In this document: positions 7,371 to 15,110 of the stretch, piece by piece
Numbering within the stretch: position 1 is the stretch's first letter
Layout of the letters: the number at the start of each line of letters is the position of its first letter
Assembly (NCBI GenBank): GCA_034189755.1
Contig: JAXIHJ010000114.1
Span: 1-19,600, forward strand
Source: JAXIHJ01 sp034189755
GTDB taxonomy: Bacteria; Planctomycetota; Phycisphaerae; SM23-33
Direction: 5' to 3'
Length of the DNA: 19,600 bases
Notes under the pieces: model-generated
Databases searched by the model: none
What the model saw: the letters and a program-made list of their open reading frames with translations, nothing else
Told to the model about the DNA's origin: nothing
Position numbers and translations under genes: made by a program

Positions 7371-10300
7371 TTAATCGAGCCAATGGTACGAGATAGTAAA
7401 CTTCTGTGTCGCGGGGCCATGTGCTTCCGGGGCATACACCCACAGCTTGATATCCGCGACTTTCTGCTCGGCGTTCCACCCTGCGAGCGGCGCATGTGGG
7501 GGGAACTGGCTTAGTGGGGGCCCCATCTTCCCGCAGTACATCTTCATCTTGTACCAACGCCCTTCGACGGGTGCGGCATGAACGGTAAAGGTTGTTGTCA
7601 GGCCGTCCATGTTAACAAAGGCCATACTGACGTCGGGGTCCGGGAATTGCTGTTCGAGAATCTTCAGGCCCGCTTCGCTCCAGAATATTACGACCTTGTC
7701 GGGATCATCGATCGCCTTAAGAAGGAAGATGCGCGGCTCCTTTGTCAGATCGATATTGCCCAGCACGAGTTTTTTCGATTTGGCTTTCACCACCGACGTT
7801 GAATCCCGCATTATGTCGTAAACAAGAACCCACTTCGTATCAATCCCAAGACGCTCCAGATTAAAAGTGAGCTTTGTCCCGCCCTTTGTGTAGGGCGCGA
7901 GCGTTACGACCGCCAGCGTCTCGTTCGGCCTCGAATAGAGATTGACCATAGCTTTCTTGTTGCTTGATTTGACGTAGCTGTCCAGATTGGGGTCGAATCT
8001 GTCATAAAGGGTGCTGTTTTCGACATCGAAGGCGAGAAGCGGGCCATAATATCGCATCACGGTGTCAATCTCATCGGGCTCTCGTGTATATGAAGCATGA
8101 TGCTCCAGGCTGTGCATGCCGGGATAAACCCAGAATGCGCCCTTCATGTCCTCGGTGCTCTTGGCCGGTATCCACGATACGGCGTTGGCCAGCCATTGCT
8201 TGTAAAGCTCCGGGCTTTTCATATCAAAGCTGTGCTGGTCGCATGGGAATACGTTGGTTCCGGCCAGCAGGGCATTGAAGCTTGTCGCCGCCTTGGCTGC
8301 CGAAAGGGCAGGTACGTGTGAGGCGGACATGCCTTCTCCGGGAAGCATGAAGTCGGCTATGGATTCAAAGGGCGTAAATACAAACCCCTCATGTATGCCG
8401 AATCCTTTTTTCTCGTCAAAGGTTTCACACAACAAATTCAAATCCTCGGCGAACCTTACGTTCCCTTCGACGTTCGAGGGATATCCGGGGATCAGCGCCC
8501 ATATCCATCCCGTGTCGAAATAAAGCAGGTTGGCCTTGGCTTCGGCCATCATCAAGTAGGAGTTGATAAGCAGCGTGTCCCGAAACTCCGGGCTGTCCAT
8601 CGTAACGTTGTAGCTGGTCGAGCCAGGCGGGCTTGCCTCTTGCGCGACTTCTTTGAGCCGAGCTACTTGCTTAGCCGGGATGATAGCCTCTTTCTCCAGG
8701 TACCCCATATCAAAAGGCCCGCAGCCGGGCAATACCCTGAAGGCGGCGACTTCGATTCCGTACTTATTGAACAGGCGGGTTATCTCGGCGATGCGCTCGA
8801 TCGTCTTGTCCCCCTCCGGGGTCCACCAGTCGTTATTGGAAAACGGCAGGAAGTCTCCGGCGTACCTTACGCCACGGCAGGCCATGCGCCGAACGAACGC
8901 CTCTTTTTGGGCATGCGTCAATTCATCGTATCGGGCCATCAGCATTCTCGGCAGAGAAGTCGGGCTGAAATCGCCCAGTCTCACGTTCGGCTTGTATTTC
9001 TTGTAAGGCAGCAGGGCCAGGCAGTGACTAAAACTCTGTCCCTTGTTCAGGCGGAAGTCTTTGCCGTCTTCTATAAATGTTACGTCTGTATATCTCTTGC
9101 CGTTTTCGATGCCGACGCTCACGTAGCCGTCCCGTGGCGGCTTCTTCGCCTCGTTGGCCGTCTCGGCATGCGCGATGTACTGAAACCCCACGCCTCCGTC
9201 GGTCCACAGGGCCATACTGATGTTGCCCCGGTAGAGTCGCCTGGTTTTGTCCGAAGCGAAGGTTTTTATTACTTCCATGTGCCTCTTGCGGGTGACTAGT
9301 TCTGAAGGCATGCCCGGTTTGGCGACCTCCTCGACCATGACGCCTTTCTTGAACAGCTTACTGAGCCACCAATAGGGCATCATGAGATGCTTCAGCGGTC
9401 GGGCCGTCCGGCCCAGCGTGTTTCTTATTTTTACTTCGGAGGCGGCTGCGCCACCGTTTTCCACGGTGTAGCGGATGGACATCATGCCGCTCATCTTGTA
9501 CATGTAATAGGATACGCCGAAGGAACTGGGATACGCCTTTCCGGCCTTGGACTTCGGCGTAAACCTGCCATCCAGGCGAAGACGCAGTTTTTCGTCGGTT
9601 ACGTTCAGCTTGCCGTCGGTAGCCAGCGACTGGAAATACTTCACGCCGTTGGCGTCGACAACCTCAAGCGAAGAAAGCGCAAAACCGTCGCTTAAGTTCC
9701 GGCCCCTTATGACCGCCCCCGTCATGGCGCACGATTTTTTGGAAAACGCCAACTGCCACATCTGCCGTTTGACGATCAGCTCGTCTTCGGACTGCACCAC
9801 CTCAGTCAGGTACTCAGGATAGTCCTTCAGGTCCATCTGTTCGCGGCAGGTCTCGATCCGGCTGCGAATTTCCTTCCGCAGTTTTGTGTAAAATTCGGGG
9901 CGATGGGTTATCCACGTGCGGACCTGGCCCGGCCAAACCTCGTAGAGTGCGCAGGGGCCGTTCTTCAGGACCAGCCTGATTCTGGTCGTTTGCACCTCGT
10001 CGAACTGAATCGCCCGCGGGTACGACCTTATCCAGGCGCTTGAGTGCTCTTTTGCGGGCGATATGCGCTGGTTGTTCGCCGGCAGGTACTTTTGGTTTTG
10101 GTCGTCCCAGTACTGGATTTCCACCTTATTCGGCGCACAGACCGCCCAGTAGCTGAACGCCGAAAGCTTCTGCGGATCGTCGTATCTGATTTCCCACCAG
10201 CCGTCCCCGTGCGGCGCCGACCACTCGGTCATGAGGATTCCGTCGAACGCCTTTTCTGGGTTCATATCCGACGGCGAACAGAAGATTTGCGCCGGCCGGC

Positions 10301-10928
10301 TTATATTGATGTCGTCTATGTACGCCTCGACGTCGCCGCTGACCAGCAGCGTCAGCCTGTACTTATCCGCGGCCAGGCGGTCCCACGAGCCTGCCCCGAA
10401 GACAGCGTCGAAGTCCTTCGCGGGCCTTCGGTGGCTTAGGTGGAACCATCTTTCGTCGACGGCGTCCAGCACCACCGTCGCGCGGTGCGTATCCCCGACT
10501 TTGCAGTTTTGCGGCTCGCCGTAGTCCTCGTTGCCCTTCAGCACGTACGCTACTCGCGCAGCGCGATAGCCGGACTTGCCGAGCACGTCCAGTACGAGAA
10601 CGACCTTACCCGTGCCGGCCCGGCGGACCGGATAAAACCAGGCGTCGATGGCCGGGCTTTTGCCGAGGCGGTCAACGCTGAATTCCTGCGACAAGACCCG
10701 GCCGGCCTTGCAGTGGAAAGCGAACCTGCCTGTATGCGGGTGTTTTTCGACAACCGCTGGATCGGAAGGTCCCCCCCCGGCCCAGCCGGAGCTGTCGCCG
10801 GCCTCGAAGCCGCCGTTGGTTACAGCCGGCTGCGCCTGAGCATCCGCCAAGGCTGCGAAACAGGCAAAAAACGCAGTTACAATAAATAGAAAGCGCGAAA
10901 AACTTCCTGAGTTTGGGGTCAATATCAT
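7371..10928 (-). CDS. Giant exported glycoside-hydrolase-like protein with carbohydrate-binding and discoidin-like domains, paralogue 2
   Basis: 1185 residues with a signal peptide at about 1-30 (FLFIVTAFFACFAALADA). Residues about 35-210 resemble a CBM-type jelly roll (NGGFEAGDSSGW, YIDDINIS). Residues about 215-340 resemble an F5/8-type-C (discoidin) domain (KAFDG, WWEIRYDD, then a strand ending at RIRLVLKN). From about 342 it aligns with the next gene: QSLATDG, GRFTPK, YKMSG, LGR.AR and WTDGGVGFQ correspond to motifs there. The barrel-like part carries YFDTGW (D805) and DFMLPGEGMSA (E865), followed by FNALLAG, matching YVDSY, DFTYPGEH and YNSLLAG in the paralogue. These shared acids are the candidate catalytic pair. 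AAAGG lies 7 nt before the ATG. The N-terminal modules differ between the copies while the core is shared, which suggests the same chemistry on differently presented glycans. Specific family uncertain. Confidence 0.75.
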   Translation of the reverse strand: MILTPNSGSFSRFLFIVTAFFACFAALADAQAQPAVTNGGFEAGDSSGWAGGGPSDPAVVEKHPHTGRFAFHCKAGRVLSQEFSVDRLGKSPAIDAWFYPVRRAGTGKVVLVLDVLGKSGYRAARVAYVLKGNEDYGEPQNCKVGDTHRATVVLDAVDERWFHLSHRRPAKDFDAVFGAGSWDRLAADKYRLTLLVSGDVEAYIDDINISRPAQIFCSPSDMNPEKAFDGILMTEWSAPHGDGWWEIRYDDPQKLSAFSYWAVCAPNKVEIQYWDDQNQKYLPANNQRISPAKEHSSAWIRSYPRAIQFDEVQTTRIRLVLKNGPCALYEVWPGQVRTWITHRPEFYTKLRKEIRSRIETCREQMDLKDYPEYLTEVVQSEDELIVKRQMWQLAFSKKSCAMTGAVIRGRNLSDGFALSSLEVVDANGVKYFQSLATDGKLNVTDEKLRLRLDGRFTPKSKAGKAYPSSFGVSYYMYKMSGMMSIRYTVENGGAAASEVKIRNTLGRTARPLKHLMMPYWWLSKLFKKGVMVEEVAKPGMPSELVTRKRHMEVIKTFASDKTRRLYRGNISMALWTDGGVGFQYIAHAETANEAKKPPRDGYVSVGIENGKRYTDVTFIEDGKDFRLNKGQSFSHCLALLPYKKYKPNVRLGDFSPTSLPRMLMARYDELTHAQKEAFVRRMACRGVRYAGDFLPFSNNDWWTPEGDKTIERIAEITRLFNKYGIEVAAFRVLPGCGPFDMGYLEKEAIIPAKQVARLKEVAQEASPPGSTSYNVTMDSPEFRDTLLINSYLMMAEAKANLLYFDTGWIWALIPGYPSNVEGNVRFAEDLNLLCETFDEKKGFGIHEGFVFTPFESIADFMLPGEGMSASHVPALSAAKAATSFNALLAGTNVFPCDQHSFDMKSPELYKQWLANAVSWIPAKSTEDMKGAFWVYPGMHSLEHHASYTREPDEIDTVMRYYGPLLAFDVENSTLYDRFDPNLDSYVKSSNKKAMVNLYSRPNETLAVVTLAPYTKGGTKLTFNLERLGIDTKWVLVYDIMRDSTSVVKAKSKKLVLGNIDLTKEPRIFLLKAIDDPDKVVIFWSEAGLKILEQQFPDPDVSMAFVNMDGLTTTFTVHAAPVEGRWYKMKMYCGKMGPPLSQFPPHAPLAGWNAEQKVADIKLWVYAPEAHGPATQKFTISYHWLD

Positions 10929-10974
10929 GGCATAACCTTTCAGGTTGCTTGGCGGGAAGGACTCTCAATCAATA

Positions 10975-11811
10975 TCAATAATAGTCGATGCAAATAGTGG
11001 GGCCGCCCGTATAAGCCCTCGGCCGTATTTGTGTGTTGTCATGGACTTCCACGTGCCCGTCACCATAGCCCACGGGACTGTCCTTCGATTCGAAGTTATC
11101 CAGGCCGAAGTCGCTGAACACTACCGGGCCTGCTCCATCGTGCGAGAAATCCTCGTATGTTCCATATTGTGTAGTAACAACAAGATGGTGAGCGATCATG
11201 GCGGCATCGCCGGCGCAGTCCTCGGCTACGTTAGGCCAGGGCGGCTCATCGACCTCGATGCCCTCAAAAGACGTAAACTGGAAATCGGTTACGGCGCCAT
11301 AGTAGGTAAAGTTTGTGAACCAACTGTAAGCGGTGTATATCCAGAGCGGGTCCTGGCCGATTTCCGGCTTGTAGGCTCCCCAGCCGCCCAGCCCCAAATC
11401 AATCGGATTGTAGTAATCGGGATCTGCATACGCCGGCCGCTGCGTAAAATGCGCAAGGAGCGGACACGCGAAGATACGGCTGTCGGTTATGTAATCGTGA
11501 TACGCCACGCGGACCCGGCTCATGTCCAGAGATACCGAGTTGCGCATGTAGTAGGTCCACGGGTCGCGGTGGTGGGGGAATTTCCCGTCGTGTTCGGTGG
11601 TGTACGTCATCTGCGCAAGGTACTGGCTCCTGATGTTGCTGAGACAATATGTTCGCCTGGCGAGGTACTTGGCCTGGTTGAGACTGGGCATGAGGATACT
11701 CGCCAGCAGCGAAATAACGGCGATGACCACCATTAGTTCGATAAGGGTAAAACCCTTCCTCACCACAGGCGGCTCGCTCTGCATAAACGTAAAGGCGCTT
11801 CCCTGTCGCAT
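10975..11811 (-). CDS. Type II secretion pseudopilin-like protein with prepilin N-terminal cleavage motif
   Basis: A 278-residue protein with a class III signal: a 20-residue leader ending RKG, cleavage before FTLIELMVVIA, and the conserved Glu at +5 of the mature form, followed by a hydrophobic helix to about residue 40. The rest is soluble and ends in a GYGDGHVEVH segment like the DG-containing tail of planctomycete and lentisphaere pseudopilin-like proteins. I choose the ATG at 11811 because GGAAG lies 7 nt upstream; an ATG at 11847 lacks a ribosome site and one at 11784 is poorly spaced. Many such proteins occur per genome in this phylum, often beside exported enzymes. Its place just ahead of two giant exported proteins suggests envelope assembly or secretion of the locus products, but that is inference. 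No pilus machinery gene is near. Confidence 0.85.
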   Translation of the reverse strand: MRQGSAFTFMQSEPPVVRKGFTLIELMVVIAVISLLASILMPSLNQAKYLARRTYCLSNIRSQYLAQMTYTTEHDGKFPHHRDPWTYYMRNSVSLDMSRVRVAYHDYITDSRIFACPLLAHFTQRPAYADPDYYNPIDLGLGGWGAYKPEIGQDPLWIYTAYSWFTNFTYYGAVTDFQFTSFEGIEVDEPPWPNVAEDCAGDAAMIAHHLVVTTQYGTYEDFSHDGAGPVVFSDFGLDNFESKDSPVGYGDGHVEVHDNTQIRPRAYTGGPTICIDYY

Positions 11812-11855
11812 AACGAGCTTCCAGTCATTTACAGGCAAAATACACATAACGCGCC

Positions 11856-11871
11856 GCCGGCCGGGGCCGGC
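11856..11871 (-). repeat. Short GC-only inverted repeat between genes
   Basis: GCCGGCC and GGCCGGC are perfect 7-bp arms around GG, about 66 nt after the PEP-CTERM gene stop and before the pseudopilin start. There is no following T tract, so it is at most an attenuating or mRNA-protecting hairpin. Confidence 0.35.
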
Positions 11872-11937
11872 TAAGACGTTACTCGTTTACCGGCTGCAAC
11901 TTAACTCTATATTGTAGTACGGCGTTGTCGCCCTTGT

Positions 11938-12993
11938 TCACCTGCGCCGGCGACGCAGCAGGCCGATCGCACCACCTACAGCGAGCAGGACCACAGTCGC
12001 GGGCTCGGGAATAATGGTGTCACCGGTCTGGCGCACATAGTCAAGCCCCGCGAAAGTAGTGGAGTCTTTGTGGAACTCGATATAAAACTGATCGCCGTAT
12101 TCCAGGCCAAGAGCTTCCAGATCAATCTCGATCTCATTCCACGCACCACCGGTGCCACCCCAGTCGTAGCGCGTTAAGAGTGTCGAGCCGTCTTCGGCTT
12201 TTATGTGGAGGGCTTCACCCGATGACGTAAGCTCGTACTTGAGGTACCTGCGGACCGCTGTTATAAGAGGGGAAGTCAACGTTCCGGCAGCGCCCGCATC
12301 GGGACAATAGGCGAACTGGCCGCCTTCAGCGGCAAATGCACCGGTATCGGGGCCGTTCTGCTGGGTCCAGAAATCCCAGCCTCCGGTTGCCGTCCAGCCG
12401 TCGAGACCGCCTTCAAAACTCGTAACCAGCGCACGGTCATCGATTGAACCTGTTTCCACGTTGTCTATCCCTATCCAGCGAAAGCCCGCATCTATACCCT
12501 TGACAACCATCTCGCTGAAACCACGTGCGTCAATCATAAGAGATATTCGCGCGTCACCCCGGCCGGTGGTAGTGGCCAGCAGTGTCTCAGTGGCTCCGTT
12601 CTTGCCGTAAATCTCCACGCGATTGAACCACGGCACGCCTTGTAATACAGTGCTGGAGGGGTGCTCATGAATACCGGCTACATCAAGCCTGAGGGCATTG
12701 TCGCCGTTGAGGGCAATGGCATACGATGTAATCGTACCTATCTCTTGCTCGGTCAGGCCGCCACCAGCGGTCCGGGCCATGTAGCCAGACCAATCCCGAC
12801 TGCCCCAGGGGTTAGTCGCGTCGTGCGGCGTAAAAAACCACCTCGCCCCATCAATATCATTGTGATTTGGCGGTGTGTTGCCGTAAAGCGTCTCAAAATC
12901 GTCGTACATGGTGCCGGGGGTGAAGTCCGCGGCGCCGGCGAATGACGCCAGCAGCACCACAGCCAATAACACAGCCAATACTTGCTTAACCAT
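11938..12993 (-). CDS. PEP-CTERM sorting-domain surface protein
   Basis: A 351-residue exported protein. An N-terminal signal peptide (KQVLAVLLAVVLLASFAGAA) ends near residue 22. The C-terminus is a textbook PEP-CTERM tail: PEP at 329-331, a short hydrophobic stretch (ATVVLLAVGGAIGLL) and a terminal run of arginines. Such tails are processed by an exosortase in bacteria with exopolysaccharide biofilms; no exosortase is in the window. The body looks like two beta-sandwich modules: about 25-185, ending in RWIGIDNVETG, and about 188-320, starting SFEGGLDGW and ending FAGLDYV. This resembles carbohydrate-binding or extracellular matrix domains. The start at 12993 has AAGGAG 7 nt upstream; ATGs at 12999 and 13029 are spaced worse. 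It lies between the regulator and the enzyme genes, which suggests a surface glycan-binding role for the same locus. Binding is inferred. Confidence 0.85.
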   Translation of the reverse strand: MVKQVLAVLLAVVLLASFAGAADFTPGTMYDDFETLYGNTPPNHNDIDGARWFFTPHDATNPWGSRDWSGYMARTAGGGLTEQEIGTITSYAIALNGDNALRLDVAGIHEHPSSTVLQGVPWFNRVEIYGKNGATETLLATTTGRGDARISLMIDARGFSEMVVKGIDAGFRWIGIDNVETGSIDDRALVTSFEGGLDGWTATGGWDFWTQQNGPDTGAFAAEGGQFAYCPDAGAAGTLTSPLITAVRRYLKYELTSSGEALHIKAEDGSTLLTRYDWGGTGGAWNEIEIDLEALGLEYGDQFYIEFHKDSTTFAGLDYVRQTGDTIIPEPATVVLLAVGGAIGLLRRRRR

Positions 12994-13136
12994 TTTCATT
13001 CTCCTTTCTACTGAAATCAAAAACACCAACTTGAAACCTCAGATTACCTGCTTTTGACTTTTCTTTCTTTTTGCATCTGGCCTCCTCACTGGTAGCTTGC
13101 ATCCGATTTTTGTCCTATTACCTCACTTTCCGTATG

Positions 13137-14228
13137 TTATTGCCCTACAATCAACTCTGGTTTGAAGATTATTTCCCTACGTTGGATTTCTTGCTTGTTG
13201 ATGATGGCCAGCAGCAATTCTGCGGCGGCTTGTCCGAGTTCCGGCAGGGGCAGCCACATCGTCGTTAGGGGCTGCTTGTGTAAAATGCCGCTGAGGCAAC
13301 CGCCAAAACCCATAAGCTCAATATCCTGAGGGGCTCGAATGCCCCTTTCTCTCAGCATTTGACGAAAATGAAACGCGGGCGTGTCATCGCTGAGGCAGAT
13401 AGCCGTCGGTGGGGCGGGTAAAGCCAGAAGGAAATCGAGGTCCCGGCTTAAATTGTCGTAGTTCGGGCCGTGTTCCACAATCAGGCTTGCGTCCGCCTCC
13501 AGGCCGTGGTCTCTTAACGCCGTTTGATAGCCACCAAGTTTCTCCTGGTCCACCTGTATGTCCCTGGATTGGATAGCCATCCCTATCCGCTTGTGGCCGC
13601 GCCCGGCGAGATAGGAAACCGCGCGATAGACCCCACCCCTGTCGTCAGGACGTACACAGGCGATATCCGTACCGATGACTTTACGGTTGACCAGTACAAC
13701 CGGAAACTCCTCCGCAAAGCGGATAACGTCGCTGTCGGCCATGCAGTTGTCCATGATGATCAGGCCGTCGGTCCACTTTCTTTCCCCGGCCAATTGATAC
13801 GGAGGTTTTTCATTCAAGGTGTGCAGCGCCCGTGCGGATGTAATTATCTGAAGTTTGTAGTGTTCGGCATCCGTAACTGCGCCGATACCGGAGATTACCT
13901 GCGAAAAATATGGATAACTTATATAGTGGCTCGAATGCAGGACAAGACTGATAGTCTGGACTTTCTTTCCTTCCGGGTCGGCTACGTAGGTGCCGCTGCC
14001 GACTTCGGAATACAATACGCCCTCGTCTATCAACTCAGAGGTGGCTTTGGCTACAGTCGTTTTACTAACCTGAAACCGCCTGGCCAGCTTGGCAATCGAT
14101 TCCACCTTCCAGCCAGGCTGCAAATCCTGCTGCTTAATCCAACGACGAATACTCGCCTTGACCTGATGGTATCGGTGTGCGGCCGCATCCTTATCTATCA
14201 GAAGCTGCCCTGTGCCGAGTTCGCTCAT
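13137..14228 (-). CDS. GntR-LacI chimeric transcriptional regulator (AraR-like architecture)
   Basis: 363 residues. Residues about 18-83 form a GntR winged helix-turn-helix (IAKLARRFQVSKTTVAKATS, then a wing ending GSGTYVADP). Residues about 92-363 form a LacI/periplasmic-binding-protein sensor domain (TDGLIIMDN, RPDDRGGVYRAVSYLAGRGHKRIG, PTAICLSDD, LMGFGG). This domain order is that of AraR of Bacillus subtilis, a repressor released by its sugar. GGAA lies 8 nt before the ATG. It is the first gene of the minus-strand train and is preceded by its own promoter with GTACC boxes downstream of the -10, so autoregulation and control of the genes behind it are likely. The inducer should be a sugar released by this locus; it cannot be read from the sequence. 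The 143-bp gap to the next gene shows no clear terminator. Confidence 0.9.
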   Translation of the reverse strand: MSELGTGQLLIDKDAAAHRYHQVKASIRRWIKQQDLQPGWKVESIAKLARRFQVSKTTVAKATSELIDEGVLYSEVGSGTYVADPEGKKVQTISLVLHSSHYISYPYFSQVISGIGAVTDAEHYKLQIITSARALHTLNEKPPYQLAGERKWTDGLIIMDNCMADSDVIRFAEEFPVVLVNRKVIGTDIACVRPDDRGGVYRAVSYLAGRGHKRIGMAIQSRDIQVDQEKLGGYQTALRDHGLEADASLIVEHGPNYDNLSRDLDFLLALPAPPTAICLSDDTPAFHFRQMLRERGIRAPQDIELMGFGGCLSGILHKQPLTTMWLPLPELGQAAAELLLAIINKQEIQRREIIFKPELIVGQ

Positions 14229-14248
14229 TCAGCGATTCCGATCTTGGT

Positions 14249-14281
14249 GTACCGATTCAATCGTACCAGTACGTCTGTACC
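14249..14281. promoter_or_regulatory. Candidate operator: three GTACC boxes with 14-bp period
   Basis: GTACC starts at 14249, 14263 and 14277, exactly 14 bp apart. GTACCAGTAC is made of two palindromic GTAC halves around CA, and TACCGGTA at 14278-14285 is a palindrome. AraR operators of Bacillus are also built on GTAC cores (known for that family). The boxes cover about +1 to +30 of the predicted promoter, where a bound repressor would block transcription. Binding by the adjacent regulator is inferred. Confidence 0.5.
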
Positions 14282-14284
14282 GGT

Positions 14285-14313
14285 ATGATAAGGGAAAGAA
14301 GCCTTACCGTCAA
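14285..14313 (-). promoter_or_regulatory. Sigma70-like promoter for the regulator and probably the whole train
   Basis: On the minus strand TTGACG (14308-14313) is followed by a 17-nt spacer and TATCAT (14285-14290). These are near-consensus -35 and -10 hexamers at ideal spacing. Transcription would begin near 14278, about 50 nt before the regulator ATG at 14228. Confidence 0.65.
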
Positions 14314-14377
14314 GCTTTTTCTCTCAAGTTGCAGAATTTTTTGAGGCGGAGTGGATCCTTCGTGATCCGCCCTTCGA

Positions 14378-14393
14378 TCCCGGCGCGCCGGGA
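14378..14393. repeat. Perfect 16-bp palindrome
   Basis: TCCCGGCGCGCCGGGA is its own reverse complement. Just before it, a weaker hairpin GGATC-CTTCGT-GATCC lies at about 14352-14368. They are probably part of a dispersed palindromic element; no function is visible. Confidence 0.6.
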
Positions 14394-14465
14394 CTCAGGG
14401 CAAGAAAGCTGTAACTCGTGGATTGTTTCTTCTTTTTCTTCTACATTCGTGCAATTCGTGTAATT

Positions 14466-14719
14466 CCTGCCGGCCTTGCTCCGCAAGAGGTAGGCGGGCG
14501 TGGACTGTTTTGCGCGCACGGATTTGCAAGTGGACTCCGAAAGTAACCCCGGAAAATAAAAAAAACTTCTCCTTGGCTGGCCCGGACTTACAACGTCAAC
14601 AGCAGTTTTGCGACGCTGTTTGCGCGTGCAAATGACGTCATCCAATAGAAAGTGGGGGCGTGCTATGCGCAGGCACCTACTAGCCGCGACCTGCCCACCT
14701 CCGGTAGGTAGGCGGGGCG
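14466..14719. repeat. Pair of REP-like related segments
   Basis: The segments 14466-14500 and 14690-14719 both begin CCTGCC and end GGTAGGCGGG followed by G or C. The first has the small stem CTTGC-TCC-GCAAG inside. Two diverged copies 224 bp apart suggest a short dispersed palindromic repeat family. Confidence 0.4.
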
Positions 14720-14920
14720 CCTAAGCGAGCGGTATCTGTTAAACGCTATTTGACAAGTGAAGACTGTGAGACGGGAACCCGGAACTCGGAACGCTTTTGC
14801 AGGCAACGGGTTAGCGAACCACTGCTCAAAAACCCCAATGTTTTAAAAATTTCAAAAAGGCGGTTTTTGGAACCCCAAAAATAGCTAAGTGTTTTGTGCT
14901 GTGCGGCTTACACAAAAAAC

Positions 14921-15030
14921 GGTTTGGGCGCAATTGGGCGCAACTGGGCGCAATTGGGCGCAATTGGGCGCAATTGGGCGCAACTGGGCGCAATTGGGCG
15001 CAATTGGGCGCAATCGGGTGGAATTGGGCG
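14921..15030. repeat. Tandem repeat, 10-bp unit, about 11 copies
   Basis: The unit CAATTGGGCG is repeated head to tail. The inner copies (14931-15010) are exact except for two T-to-C variants (CAACTGGGCG at 14941 and 14981). The first copy and the last two (15011-15030) are more degenerate. Because 10 is not a multiple of 3, every frame reads a 10-residue peptide repeat, which produces spurious open frames on both strands. It lies just beyond the 3' end of the LTxxQ gene. Confidence 0.95.
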
Positions 15031-15066
15031 CGAAAAGTTCGTTGAGGCCTACCCCGAATATGGGAA

Positions 15067-15095
15067 GCCGCCCGTACATTGCCTGTACGGGCGGC
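15067..15095 (-). terminator. Strong hairpin after the LTxxQ gene
   Basis: GCCGCCCGTACA (15067-15078) and its exact complement (15084-15095) form a 12-bp stem with a 5-nt loop, 16 nt beyond the stop at 15111. The downstream side on the minus strand (TTCCCATATTC) is only weakly T-rich, so termination is probable but the signal is not canonical. Confidence 0.6.
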
Positions 15096-15110
15096 CAGGT
15101 TTGAACCAAT

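Larger units (their letters stand above)
14314..14920. other. Non-coding, repeat-rich intergenic stretch
   Basis: No convincing gene lies here. The stretch holds a perfect 16-bp palindrome at 14378-14393; imperfect ATTCGTG direct repeats near 14443-14460; two similar CCTGCC...GGTAGGCGGG segments at 14466-14500 and 14690-14719; a 14-bp sequence at 14530-14543 that recurs at 16159; and an AT-rich patch with A and T runs at about 14820-14880. Open frames across it have no ribosome site and no family-like residues. It looks like accumulated dispersed intergenic repeats. Confidence 0.6.

Noticed and set aside
8391..9299. A 302-residue plus-strand frame opposite the second giant protein
   Set aside because: It is an antisense shadow of a gene with a signal peptide, a ribosome site and a paralogue; its residues show no family pattern.
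10945..11736. A 263-residue plus-strand frame opposite the pseudopilin-like gene
   Set aside because: It is antisense to a protein with a clear prepilin motif; no homology-like features.
13030..13136. A separate promoter or terminator between the regulator and the PEP-CTERM gene
   Set aside because: No -35/-10 pair at proper spacing and no stem with a T tract could be found, so read-through from the regulator promoter is the simpler reading.
14310..14645. A 111-residue minus-strand frame in the intergenic region
   Set aside because: It overlaps the predicted regulator promoter and repeat segments, has unnatural composition and no recognisable domain.
14921..15030. CRISPR array
   Set aside because: The units are 10 bp with no unique spacers and no cas genes nearby; it is a simple tandem repeat.
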